NCBI RefSeq assembly: GCF_000308775.1
Contig: NZ_BAGJ01000260.1
Location: 1-46,036 of the forward strand
DNA from: Nocardia testacea NBRC 100365
Lineage (GTDB): Bacteria > Actinomycetota > Actinomycetes > Mycobacteriales > Mycobacteriaceae
Reading direction: 5' to 3'
DNA length: 46,036 nucleotides
Position numbers and translations under genes: made by a program. How positions within the stretch are numbered: position 1 is the stretch's first letter; the number at the start of each line of letters is the position of its first letter. Below the pieces are notes generated by a model. The model did no database searches. It was not told where the DNA came from and saw only the letters and a program-made list of their open reading frames with translations. Of this stretch, positions 27,115 to 34,422 are shown piece after piece.

Positions 27115-27542
27115 AGTAACGATTTCCCGCGGGCCGTGGCACCCGAGAACGCTCTATGGTGCGCGCGCCACACTCGGCCAACCGGAGACCGTTTCGCCGG
27201 ATATGACGGATTTACGCATACTCCCGCACACAACCGGACAATTTCGGTTTCGACCCGAAAGTCCCTGACGGGGTGTGAAATTGCGCAGTTCCACCGATAC
27301 CGAATCGGTATGAGTCCAACACGCCGTGCGGTTCCCATCCATGGGACGAGGTGCAGGAAAGTCCCAATCGAAGACACATAATTTGTGCAGTCCCACAACC
27401 CCTTCGGGCCATTCGGCGCGAAATATTAAACGCTACTTCAAGTTACAGCCACATGCTTCGGTAATGGTTCGAGCCCTTGATATTTCGTCTCGCACCCGTG
27501 CTTCCGGCAAGGCGGCCGAGCCAGTGGCCCCGGCCCGGCCGG
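27115..27542. other. AT-richer spacer of 430 bp
   Basis: Noticeably lower in GC than its surroundings and without a frame of coding quality. It contains the interrupted repeat GGGAC/GTCCC near 27340-27365, but I cannot assign an RNA family. It may hold the promoter of the tiny membrane protein and the terminator of the repeat protein. Confidence 0.4.
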
Positions 27543-27890
27543 CTAGGACGACGAACCACCGCCACAACTGCTACCACCGCCACAACTGCTACCACCGCCG
27601 CAGCTACTTCCTCCGCCGCAGCTACTTCCTCCGCCGCAGCTACTTCCTCCGCTTCCACCACCCGAGCCGGTGTCGCCGTGATCCCAAGGAGCCGAACCGC
27701 TGTCACCGGATCGGTGAGGGGTACCGAAATGGTGACCGCCCGAATAGGCGCCTCCCGAGTAGTAACCTCCGGATGTCCCCGAGGGCCGGTTTCCGGTCGC
27801 CTTGACGATCGCGTAGATTATCCCCGCCACCGAGCCGACGCACAGCACGCCGAACGCCAGCAGAACGATCACCGCGAACAAGAGATCCAT
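27543..27890 (-). CDS. Single-pass membrane protein with a (SSCGGG)5 tail
   Basis: 115 residues. Residues 3-28 form a membrane helix (LLFAVIVLLAFGVLCVGSV), followed by a Gly/Ser/Tyr/His linker (GGYYSGGAYSGGHHFG) and a C-terminal tail of five SSCGGG units ending in SSS. Such Gly/Cys tails occur on actinobacterial membrane proteins of the TIGR04222 type, whose function is unknown; here the N-terminal domain is missing and only helix plus tail remain. Five regularly spaced cysteines could bind metal or heme, form disulfides or be modified; none of this is shown. The divergent neighbour (28022) is a GRDP-like protein. Low-GC codons (GGA, AGT, TGT) in the tail are unusual for this genome. Confidence 0.8.
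   Translation of the reverse strand: MDLLFAVIVLLAFGVLCVGSVAGIIYAIVKATGNRPSGTSGGYYSGGAYSGGHHFGTPHRSGDSGSAPWDHGDTGSGGGSGGSSCGGGSSCGGGSSCGGGSSCGGGSSCGGGSSS
27555..27644 (-). repeat. Five tandem 18-bp units encoding SSCGGG
   Basis: Units at 27627-27644 and 27609-27626 use AGT AGC TGC GGC GGA GGA. The unit at 27591-27608 begins the same way but ends GGT GGT. Units at 27573-27590 and 27555-27572 use AGC AGT TGT GGC GGT GGT. All differences are synonymous, so the DNA diverged while the peptide stayed fixed. Confidence 0.9.
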
Positions 27891-28009
27891 TTCCCAACGG
27901 TATCGGCGAATCCGCGCTGCGCATATACGGATTCACCGGGTGGATGCCGAGAGCGAGCCGCGCGCGGGCGATCGCGATCACGGTGGTGCCATCGGATTCC
28001 ACACCGGGC

Positions 28010-28021
28010 GATAATGGCACG
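28010..28021 (+). promoter_or_regulatory. Leaderless promoter -10 box of the GRDP-like gene
   Basis: GATAAT (28010-28015) ends six bases before the GTG at 28022. This argues for that start over the in-frame ATG at 27944, which would put the box inside the gene. Confidence 0.5.
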
Positions 28022-28534
28022 GTGTTCACTTTTGCCGTATCCCGGCGCCGCCGCGGTATCGATCCGGACGCCGTAGCGCACGCCGTCGGCGAGCTGGAAC
28101 TCCCCGACGCCGTGTTCAAGACCTGCCCATGGCAGCCGCGGGCGCTCATCGAAACCGGACTGCGCCAATGGCTGCGCTGCTGCGGACCGGCACTGGCCGA
28201 CGGGCAGGTGATCGGGATGCCGTCACATGCGGTGGACGAGGCATGGCACGGCCTGATCCTGTGCACCGAGCGGTACGCGCGATTCTGCGACCGTGCCTAC
28301 GGGCGGTTCCTGCACCACCACCCGGACGGTGCGGGCCCGGCCACCGGGGAGCCGGTGGATACGGCGGGCCGGCTGGGCCGGACCGTGGTGGCGTGGTCGC
28401 TGGTCGCCCGGCCCGGCGAGCAATGCCTACTGTGGGACCTCGACTCCCGGGTGGGGGTGGCACACCCCTGGGGCATTCCGGCGGATCGGGTCAGGGGGAT
28501 AGAGGAATCCTTACGCCAGGCTCGCGCCCACTGA
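28022..28534 (+). CDS. GRDP-like (glycine-rich-domain-family) protein of unknown function
   Basis: 170 residues from the GTG at 28022 (196 from an ATG at 27944). The core FKTCPW......ETGLRQWLRCCGPALADGQVIGMPSHAVDEAWHGLILCTERYARFCDRAYGRFLHHHP contains the DEAWH-x7-YARFC and GRFLHHHP blocks that recur in an uncharacterised actinobacterial family related to GRDP proteins; my assignment rests on these motifs. Conserved His and Cys suggest metal binding or catalysis. It is divergent, 131 nt away, from the SSCGGG-repeat protein, so a shared process, perhaps modification of that tail, is an inference worth testing. Confidence 0.7.
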   Translation: MFTFAVSRRRRGIDPDAVAHAVGELELPDAVFKTCPWQPRALIETGLRQWLRCCGPALADGQVIGMPSHAVDEAWHGLILCTERYARFCDRAYGRFLHHHPDGAGPATGEPVDTAGRLGRTVVAWSLVARPGEQCLLWDLDSRVGVAHPWGIPADRVRGIEESLRQARAH

Positions 28535-28602
28535 AAGGCTACCGTTCCGCTATACCCTCACCAATCGGGCAATCCGGATGAACCCGACGCACTTCCCTGC
28601 GG

Positions 28603-28615
28603 TATCTTCGGCGGG
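28603..28615 (+). promoter_or_regulatory. Leaderless promoter -10 box of the DedA gene
   Basis: TATCTT (28603-28608) is followed after seven bases by the GTG at 28616; the gap has no proper Shine-Dalgarno spacing. Confidence 0.5.
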
Positions 28616-29335
28616 GTGAGTTACTCAGCCGTCGCAGCGGCCACCACCGAACTTGCCCTGATGCCGGGTTTTCTGGACCCGGTGAATCTGCTCAATTCGT
28701 TCGGCACCTGGGTACTGCTGGGTCTGCTCGTCGTGGTGTTCATCGAGTCGGGCCTGCTCTTCCCGCTACTGCCCGGTGATTCACTGCTGTTCACCGCGGG
28801 ACTCATCGCGGCCTCCAAATCGGCGGAGATCGAACCCTTCGCGCCGATCGGGGTGCTGCTGGTGCTGATCCCGCTGGCGGCCATCGCCGGTGACCAGGTG
28901 GGGTACCTGATCGGCGCCAAAGGCGGCACCGCGCTGTTCAAGAGCGACGACGCGAAGATCCTGAAAAAGTCCTATCTCGACGAATCGCACGCGTTCTTCG
29001 AGAAGCACGGGCCGATCACCATCGTGCTCGCCCGGTTCGTGCCGATCGTCCGGACCTACGCACCGCTGGTCGCGGGCGCGGCGAAGATGAAGTACTCGGT
29101 GTTCCTCACCTACAACGTCGTCGGCGGCGTGCTGTGGGGCGCGGGGGTCACCATGCTGGGCTACCTGCTCGGCCAGATCGCGGTCGTACGCGACAATGTC
29201 GACCTGATCTTCCTGCTCATCGTGGCCGTGTCGGTGCTCCCGATCGTCTGGGAGGTGGTCAAACGATCCCGCGCCGGGCGGCGGAAATCCGAGGCCGCGG
29301 GCGAGGACGAACCCGCCGATCACCCGGCCGCCTGA
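28616..29335 (+). CDS. DedA/SNARE-associated family membrane protein
   Basis: 239 residues with the DedA signatures: VVVFIESGLLFPLLPGDSLLFTAGLIAA, AAIAGDQVGYLIGAKGGTALF, FFEKHGPITIVLARFVPIVRTYAPLVAGAAKMKYSVFLTYNVVGGVLWG. The Glu in FIESG and the Arg residues in ARFVPIVRTY are the family's functional residues. DedA proteins scramble or flip lipid carriers and maintain envelope and proton homeostasis. The acidic C-terminal tail is cytosolic. Its last codons lie inside the palindrome at 29320-29355. Confidence 0.93.
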   Translation: MSYSAVAAATTELALMPGFLDPVNLLNSFGTWVLLGLLVVVFIESGLLFPLLPGDSLLFTAGLIAASKSAEIEPFAPIGVLLVLIPLAAIAGDQVGYLIGAKGGTALFKSDDAKILKKSYLDESHAFFEKHGPITIVLARFVPIVRTYAPLVAGAAKMKYSVFLTYNVVGGVLWGAGVTMLGYLLGQIAVVRDNVDLIFLLIVAVSVLPIVWEVVKRSRAGRRKSEAAGEDEPADHPAA

Positions 29336-29355
29336 GGGCTCAGGCGGCCGGGTGA
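29320..29355. terminator. Bidirectional hairpin between dedA and the aldehyde dehydrogenase gene
   Basis: A perfect inverted repeat with 17-nt arms (TCACCCGGCCGCCTGAG and its complement) and a 2-nt centre. It includes the dedA stop and ends four bases before the convergent stop at 29360. There is no U-tract, as is common in actinobacterial terminators. Confidence 0.75.
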
Positions 29356-29359
29356 CCGG

Positions 29360-30895
29360 TCAGCACACCAGACGGCGCAGCAATTTGTTGCCGAACAGGG
29401 TGGCGATGGTCTTCTCCAGCGTGGCGGCGGTGGCCTCGCTGTAGGGATACCAGATGTTCTCCTTCTTCAGGCCCCACCGGTCCAGCAGCACCGGTTGCGG
29501 GTGCGCGAAGCCGCGCAGCGCGTCCCGGCCGTTGACCAGGCCCAGACCGCTGTCCTTGCGGCCACCGAAGGGCGCCTCGGCGACGCCGTAGATCACCGAC
29601 GCGTCGTTCTGCACCACCGACCCGGTCTTGAGCTGTTTGGCCAGCCGCACGACCTTGGCCTTGTCCTTGGTGAACACGCTGCCGCTGAGACCGTACTGGC
29701 AGTCGTTGGCCATCTTCACGGCCTCTTCCTCGTCCCGGACGCGCATGATCGCGACGATCGGGCCGAAGGTCTCCTGCTGCATGATGTCCATATCATGGGT
29801 GACGTCCACGACCACCGTCGGCTTGAAGAACACACCCTCGGCGGTATCGGATTCACCGCCGAGCAGGATGGTGGCGCCCTTGGCCTTGGCGTCCTCGACG
29901 TGCTTTTCCACGATCTCCAGCTGCCGGTCCCAGAACAGCGGGCCGACGTCCTTGCCCACCGCGCCGTAGGTCACCTCCGCGGCACGTTTGCGCACTTCTT
30001 CGATGAACCGGTCGGCGATGCTGTCCACCACGTAGATCCGCTCGACGCCGACGCAGACCTGACCGGTGTTGAACATCGACAGGTACACCGCGCCGAGCGA
30101 GGCGCGGTCCAGGTCGGCGTCGGCGCAGACGATCATCGCGTCCTTGCCGCCGAGTTCGAGGGTGACCGGGATCAGCCGGCTCGCGCAGGCGGCGGCGATC
30201 TTCTTGCCGGTGCCGACACTGCCGGTGAACGAGATCTTGTCGATATCGCCGTTCACCAGTGCCGCGCCGGTCTCCCCGTCACCGTGCACGACCTGCAGGA
30301 CATCCTCGGGGACACCCGCCTCGTGCAGCACCTTGACCGCCCACTCCCCCGAGTGCGGGGTGACCTCGGACGGTTTGAGGACCACCGAGTTGCCGGCCAG
30401 CAGGGCCTGGGCGATCGGGTTCAGCGAAAGGATGAACGGGCCGTTCCAGGGCGTGATCACGCCGACCACGCCGAGCGGCTGATAGTTGATGACGAGTTTC
30501 TTCAGCGGCAGCATGTAGCCGTGCAGGCGGCGCTTCTCGTCGGCCAGATCCTTGGTGGCGCGGCCGCTCCAGTAGTTCAGGAAGTCGCAGGCGGGCACCA
30601 TTTCCACGGCCAGCGCCTCGACCCGCGGTTTGCCGGTCTCCTGCATCACCGTTTCGACGATCTCGTCGCGCCGGGCCAGTAGCACCGAGACCGCGTTGCG
30701 GATGATCGCGGCGCGTTCCGCGACCGGCCGGGCGGCCCAGCCGGGCTGCGCGGCGCGCGCCGTGGCCAGGACCGCGGCCACATCGTCGGCCGTGCTCACC
30801 TCGATCTCGCCGACGCGTTCGCGGGTCGCGGGGCTGCGCAGCTCGAGCCGCCGGCGTCCGTCGGCGGTCGGCTCCAGCTGTTCAACGATGGCCAT
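29360..30895 (-). CDS. NAD(P)-dependent aldehyde dehydrogenase
   Basis: 511 residues with the full ALDH set: N151 in PWNGPF, K174 in VVLKPSE, FTGSVGTG at 223-230, general base E247 in LELGGKD and nucleophile C281 in NTGQVCVG. It oxidises an aldehyde, in this context probably one formed during side-chain breakdown of a steroid or other hydrophobic acid. GGAGAG lies 7 nt before the ATG, and a site matching the KstR consensus lies at 30921-30934, directly in the promoter, suggesting steroid-responsive repression. It is divergent from the DUF35/Ltp operon. Confidence 0.93.
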   Translation of the reverse strand: MAIVEQLEPTADGRRRLELRSPATRERVGEIEVSTADDVAAVLATARAAQPGWAARPVAERAAIIRNAVSVLLARRDEIVETVMQETGKPRVEALAVEMVPACDFLNYWSGRATKDLADEKRRLHGYMLPLKKLVINYQPLGVVGVITPWNGPFILSLNPIAQALLAGNSVVLKPSEVTPHSGEWAVKVLHEAGVPEDVLQVVHGDGETGAALVNGDIDKISFTGSVGTGKKIAAACASRLIPVTLELGGKDAMIVCADADLDRASLGAVYLSMFNTGQVCVGVERIYVVDSIADRFIEEVRKRAAEVTYGAVGKDVGPLFWDRQLEIVEKHVEDAKAKGATILLGGESDTAEGVFFKPTVVVDVTHDMDIMQQETFGPIVAIMRVRDEEEAVKMANDCQYGLSGSVFTKDKAKVVRLAKQLKTGSVVQNDASVIYGVAEAPFGGRKDSGLGLVNGRDALRGFAHPQPVLLDRWGLKKENIWYPYSEATAATLEKTIATLFGNKLLRRLVC

Positions 30896-30920
30896 GGTGA
30901 TCTCTCCTCACCGGAGGAAT

Positions 30921-30934
30921 TGGAACAGGTTCTA
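30921..30934. promoter_or_regulatory. KstR-like operator
   Basis: TGGAACAGGTTCTA fits TnnAACnnGTTnnA at every fixed position. It lies 26 nt upstream of the aldehyde dehydrogenase ATG. KstR is the TetR-family repressor of cholesterol catabolism in Mycobacterium and Rhodococcus; its gene is not in this window. Confidence 0.65.
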
Positions 30935-31026
30935 CTCGAATTCGGAGCTTACGTCATGCGCGCGGGCGACGCACCGGGGATCGCCCGAACAAGTCCGGAC
31001 TACCTACGATGCCGCTATCAACCGAT

Positions 31027-31042
31027 TCAATCAAGTGATTGA
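31027..31042. promoter_or_regulatory. 16-bp palindrome upstream of the DUF35/Ltp operon
   Basis: TCAATCA-AG-TGATTGA is a perfect inverted repeat 75 nt before the ATG at 31117. It does not match KstR or KstR2 consensus. The TetR-family protein encoded at 37041 is a candidate binder, by proximity only. Confidence 0.5.
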
Positions 31043-31116
31043 CACGGGGCCGCCGCGCGGGACACCATCGACACGCGGTCCAGTGCCGGACCGCGCCCCC
31101 GATCGGCAGGAGACCG

Positions 31117-31575
31117 ATGACAGCCGAGTCCCCGGACGCGAGTCTCACCGCGCCCTACAGCATCGAATTCCCGTACAACCGGACGGTCGGCGAGAAGATC
31201 GGCACGTTCCTCGGCGGTCTGCGCGACGGCGAACTGTACGGGGTGCGCACCGCGACCGGTGCCGTGCTCTGCCCGGCCCTGGAGTTCGACCCGGCCACCG
31301 CGGCCCCCACCGGCGAGCTGGTTCGCCTGGCGCCCTCCGGCACCGTCACCCACTGGACCTGGGTGCCCACCCGGCCCGGCGACGAGATCGCGGCCGACCA
31401 TTTCGCCTGGGCCCTGATCACCATCGACGGCACCGAGGGCGGCCTCTTCCACGCCGTCGACACCGGCGGCGACCCGTCCCGCCTCGTCGCGGGCCTGCGG
31501 GTGGCACCCCGCTGGCGCGCCGAACGGGTGGGCAGTATCCGCGATATCGTCTGCTTCGAACCGGTGGAGGCGTGA
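31117..31575 (+). CDS. DUF35-type OB-fold protein without zinc ribbon
   Basis: 152 residues. FLGGLRDGELYGVRTATGAVLCPALEFDPATAAPTGELVRLAPSGTVTHWTWV is the DUF35 rubredoxin-like start and OB-fold, but the CxxC zinc pairs are replaced. DUF35 proteins bind acyl-CoA thioesters and partner with Ltp-type thiolase-fold lyases (as ChsH2 DUF35 with Ltp2). AGGAG sits 6 nt before the ATG, and the stop overlaps the next ATG (TGATG). In mycobacteria a single longer protein with two such domains (Rv3521, from memory) precedes ltp4-ltp3, so this gene and the next look like a split version. Confidence 0.8.
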   Translation: MTAESPDASLTAPYSIEFPYNRTVGEKIGTFLGGLRDGELYGVRTATGAVLCPALEFDPATAAPTGELVRLAPSGTVTHWTWVPTRPGDEIAADHFAWALITIDGTEGGLFHAVDTGGDPSRLVAGLRVAPRWRAERVGSIRDIVCFEPVEA

Positions 31576-32048
31576 TGAGCACCCTGCCCACGCCCGTGGA
31601 ATCGTTCACCAGCCCGCACAAGGTGGATTACACCTTCGTCGCCGGAACCGGCCGCTCGGCCTTCCTGCGCGGGTTGAAGGAACGCCGGTTGCTGGCCCGC
31701 CGCTGCCCGACCTGCGAACGCGTGTACCTGCCCTTCCCCGAATTCTGTTCGCGCTGCCTGGCCGAGCTCTCCGCGCCGTTCGAACTCGACGGCACCGGCG
31801 TGGTGAAAACGTTCTGCGTGGTGAATTTCCCGTTCCCGGGCCAGGTGATCGACCCGCCGTATCTGGTGGCCTATATCCAGGTCGACGGCGCGGACACCAC
31901 GCTCATGCATCTGATCCGGGACGTCGAACTCGCCGATGTGCACATCGGGATGCGCGTGGAACCGGTGTGGTGCGCCGAGGAGGACCTGGACACATCCATG
32001 AACAGCATCCGCTATTACCGGCCGGTCGCAGGAGGTTCCGATGCGTGA
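31575..32048 (+). CDS. DUF35 zinc-ribbon/OB-fold acyl-CoA-associated protein
   Basis: 157 residues. FLRGLKERRLLARRCPTCERVYLPFPEFCSRC carries the CxxC...CxxC zinc ribbon (about residues 42-60), followed by the OB-fold (GTGVVKTFCVVNFPFPGQ...PPYLVAYIQVDG). It should form a complex with a thiolase-fold partner and hold the acyl-CoA. It is coupled upstream by TGATG and overlaps the downstream Ltp4-like gene by 8 nt, so all three are made in step. Confidence 0.88.
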   Translation: MSTLPTPVESFTSPHKVDYTFVAGTGRSAFLRGLKERRLLARRCPTCERVYLPFPEFCSRCLAELSAPFELDGTGVVKTFCVVNFPFPGQVIDPPYLVAYIQVDGADTTLMHLIRDVELADVHIGMRVEPVWCAEEDLDTSMNSIRYYRPVAGGSDA

Positions 32049-33111
32049 TATCGCGGTGGTCGCATTCGCGCAGTCGCCGGCGATGTCCGCCGACCGGCAC
32101 GACGATATGGCCGAGATCCTGCTGCCGGTGATGCGCGAGGCGCTCGGCTCGGCGGGTATCGATCGCACCGAGGTCGATTTCTGGACATCGGGCAGCCATG
32201 ATTTCCACGAGGGCCGGACCTTCGCCTATATCGAATCGCTCGACGCGGTGGGCGCGTGGCCGCCGATCTCGGAATCACATGTCGAGATGGACGCGGCCTG
32301 GGCCGCCTACGAGGCGTGGTCGTGGCTGCAACTCGGCGAGGGCGAGATCGCGGTGGTCTACGGTGTCGGGCGCGGATCGCTGGCCCACGATCTCGACCAG
32401 GTGACCGCCACCCAGCTCGACCCGTACTTCCTGGCTCCGCTGCGGCCGCATCAGGACGCGCTGGCCGCGCTCCAGGCGCAGGCGCTGATCGCCGCCGGGG
32501 TACTGGACGAGAAACAGCTGGCCGAGGTGGTGGTCCGGGCGCGGGCGGGCGCGGTGGGCAATCCGGGCGCGCAGGTGTCCGGGGAGTTCACGGTGGACGA
32601 ACTGCTGTCCGCGCCGTATCTGGCGGCGCCGCTGCGTGAACACGACCGGGGTCCGATCGGCGACGCCGCCGCGGTCCTGGTGCTGGCGGCCGGGGATACC
32701 GCGCGACGGCTGGCGCGGCGCCCGGCCTGGCTGCGCGGCGCCGATCACCGGATGGACAGCCACTATCCGGGAACCCGCGATCTCACCCGCGTCGACACGG
32801 TGACGCTGGCCGCGGCGAAGGCCGCCGAGCAGGCCGGATTCGCGGCCCGCGAGGTGCAGATCGCCGAACTGCACACCGAGTACAGCTATCAGGAACCACT
32901 GCTCGCGCAGGCACTCGAATTATCCGGGGCCACGATCAATCCCGGGGGCGGGCCGCTGGTCGCCCGGCCCACCACCGCCACCGGACTCATCCGGATCGGC
33001 GCCGCGGCACAGCACATCCTGACCGGTCGCGCGGACCGCACACTGGCGCACGCCACCAACGGGCCCGCGCTCCAGCAGAACATGATCTGCCTTATGGAGG
33101 GAGACCGTTGA
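32041..33111 (+). CDS. Thiolase-fold protein, Ltp4-like (no nucleophilic Cys)
   Basis: 356 residues with a thiolase-superfamily layout: MRDIAVVAFAQSP start, VVRARAGAVGNPGAQ, GDAAAVLVLAAGD, ELHTEYSYQEPLLAQALELSG, and a C-terminal NPGGGPLVARPTTATGLIRIGAAAQ. The usual active-site Cys is missing; the only Cys is near the end. This fits Ltp-type retro-aldol lyases of sterol side-chain degradation, which work with DUF35 proteins. Ltp3/Ltp4 have been linked to C24-branched sterol side chains in Rhodococcus. AGGAGG is 5 nt upstream of the ATG. The last codon CGT and the TGA appear to have been reshaped by the adjacent TnpB element. Confidence 0.85.
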   Translation: MRDIAVVAFAQSPAMSADRHDDMAEILLPVMREALGSAGIDRTEVDFWTSGSHDFHEGRTFAYIESLDAVGAWPPISESHVEMDAAWAAYEAWSWLQLGEGEIAVVYGVGRGSLAHDLDQVTATQLDPYFLAPLRPHQDALAALQAQALIAAGVLDEKQLAEVVVRARAGAVGNPGAQVSGEFTVDELLSAPYLAAPLREHDRGPIGDAAAVLVLAAGDTARRLARRPAWLRGADHRMDSHYPGTRDLTRVDTVTLAAAKAAEQAGFAAREVQIAELHTEYSYQEPLLAQALELSGATINPGGGPLVARPTTATGLIRIGAAAQHILTGRADRTLAHATNGPALQQNMICLMEGDR

Positions 33112-33250
33112 CTACTCCCTCCCCAGAAGAGCAAGGATTCCAGGACTTACGTCCGGGATTTCCTGTTTCAGCGGCGATTGCCGAAGGGAGGACCCTTGCG
33201 GTCTGACATCGCCTCCGCAGGCGTTTCGTGTCTCCGCCAGCCCGGCGGCG
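33108..33250 (-). ncRNA. Putative omega RNA scaffold (right end of the TnpB element)
   Basis: TnpB proteins use an RNA derived from the 3' end of tnpB and the right end. Here that region has a hairpin at 33137-33159 (ATTCCAGGAC / GTCCGGGAT on the plus strand, TTAC loop). The guide would be the sequence next to the right end, minus strand 33107 down to about 33088, which is antisense to the end of the Ltp4-like gene. The 5' limit is a guess. Confidence 0.45.
33112..33141 (-). repeat. Right-end copy of a 30-nt repeat flanking the element
   Basis: On the minus strand this reads GGAATCCTTGCTCTTC followed by a GGGGAGGGAGTAG stretch. It resembles 34392-34422, sharing CYTGCTCTTC and GGGAG-AG, and includes the tnpB stop codon. 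Confidence 0.65.
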
Positions 33251-34332
33251 ACGAGAATGTTCTTCGCGGCATTGATATCCCGGTCATGCCAGGTGCCACA
33301 GCCCGGACACGTCCAATTACGGGTCCCGAGCGAAAGCGCGGCGAGCAGATACCCGCACGTGCTACAGGTTTTCGAACTGGGATACCAGCGGTCGATCACC
33401 ACGAACCGGCGACCGGCACGCTCAGACTTGTATTCCAGCATCGCCCGAAATTCCGTCCAGCCCAGTTCGCTGATCGACTTCGCCAGCCGACGGTTACGCA
33501 CCATGCCCGATACGTTGAGATCCTCGACCGCGATGGTGTCGAACCGCCTGACCAGCGCCGTCGAGGTCTTGTGCAGAAAGTCGCGGCGTGCGTCCCGCAC
33601 CCGAGCATATTTGCGTGCCACCCTCACCCGTTGCTTGCTACGGTTGCTCGACCCCCTACGGGTCCGAGCCAGACGCCGCTGATGTCGCCGCAGCCCCCGC
33701 TCATAACGGGCCATATGCCGCGGGTTGGCTATCCGCTCTCCGGTGGACAGAACCGCAAAGTCTTTCACCCCGAGGTCGACGCCGACCAGCTCACCGGTTA
33801 CGGCAGCTGGGGCAGGATCTGGCCGGTCGACGGCAAAGGACACGAACCAGCGACCGTCCGGTTCCTGGGACACAATCACCATGGTTGGATTCAAGTTGGC
33901 GAGGTCGAGGTCCGGCCAGGTCCAGACGATCGGCAGCGGAGATCGGGTCTTCGCCAGCCACAACGAACCGTCCTTGATACGGAATGCCGACCGAGTGAAA
34001 TGCGCAGACTGGCGGCCGTTACGGTTCTTGAACCGGGGATATTTGGCTACGCCTTTGAAGAACGCTGCGAAGGCCGAGTGCTGGTGGCGCAGGGATTGCT
34101 GCAGCGGTACGGACGACACCTCGGACAAGAAGGCCAGTTCCGCGCTTTTCTTCCACTGCGACAGCGCGGCGTCCGTTTCGGTGTAGGAGGTGGGCTTCTG
34201 CTCGTGGGTGTAGCGGCGTTGCCGGTCGGCAAGGGTCTTGTTCCACACCAAACGTACGCAGCCGAACGTGCGACGCAGCAGCATCGCCTGTTCGACATTC
34301 GGATAGGCCCGGACCTTGTACGCGGTTCGCAC
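33112..34332 (-). CDS. tnpB: TnpB RNA-guided endonuclease of IS605-type element
   Basis: 406 residues from a GTG. N-terminal helix-turn-helix part (KVRAYPNVEQAMLLRRTFGCVRLVWNKTL), then RuvC-like nuclease with D186 in GVDLGVKDFAVLS, E270 in IAVEDLNVSGM and D352 in DRDINAAKNIL. The zinc finger has C323/C326 and C342/C345. All catalytic residues are present, so it could be active. The tail (ACGGDVRP..SSLRQSPLKQE) is common in actinobacterial members. The frame continues upstream to 34707 across the Ltp3-like start, which is a chance extension. The stop codon directly abuts the convergent Ltp4-like stop. Confidence 0.93.
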   Translation of the reverse strand: MRTAYKVRAYPNVEQAMLLRRTFGCVRLVWNKTLADRQRRYTHEQKPTSYTETDAALSQWKKSAELAFLSEVSSVPLQQSLRHQHSAFAAFFKGVAKYPRFKNRNGRQSAHFTRSAFRIKDGSLWLAKTRSPLPIVWTWPDLDLANLNPTMVIVSQEPDGRWFVSFAVDRPDPAPAAVTGELVGVDLGVKDFAVLSTGERIANPRHMARYERGLRRHQRRLARTRRGSSNRSKQRVRVARKYARVRDARRDFLHKTSTALVRRFDTIAVEDLNVSGMVRNRRLAKSISELGWTEFRAMLEYKSERAGRRFVVIDRWYPSSKTCSTCGYLLAALSLGTRNWTCPGCGTWHDRDINAAKNILVAAGLAETRNACGGDVRPQGSSLRQSPLKQEIPDVSPGILALLGRE

Positions 34333-34391
34333 GCCAGTCAACCACAGCAACCAACAGCTTGTGTAAGAACTGTGCGTCTCGAGCGCGGCCC

Positions 34392-34422
34392 CTTCTCCCA
34401 CACCTTGAAGAGCAGGGCATCC
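34392..34422 (-). repeat. Left-end copy of the 30-nt repeat
   Basis: On the minus strand this reads GGATGCCCTGCTCTTC followed by AAGGTGTGGGAGAAG, an imperfect direct copy of the right-end repeat. It lies upstream of the tnpB start, near the proposed left boundary. Confidence 0.65.

Noticed and set aside
27555..27644. Regular short repeats as a possible CRISPR array
   Set aside because: The 18-bp units are directly adjacent with no spacers and encode SSCGGG in frame.
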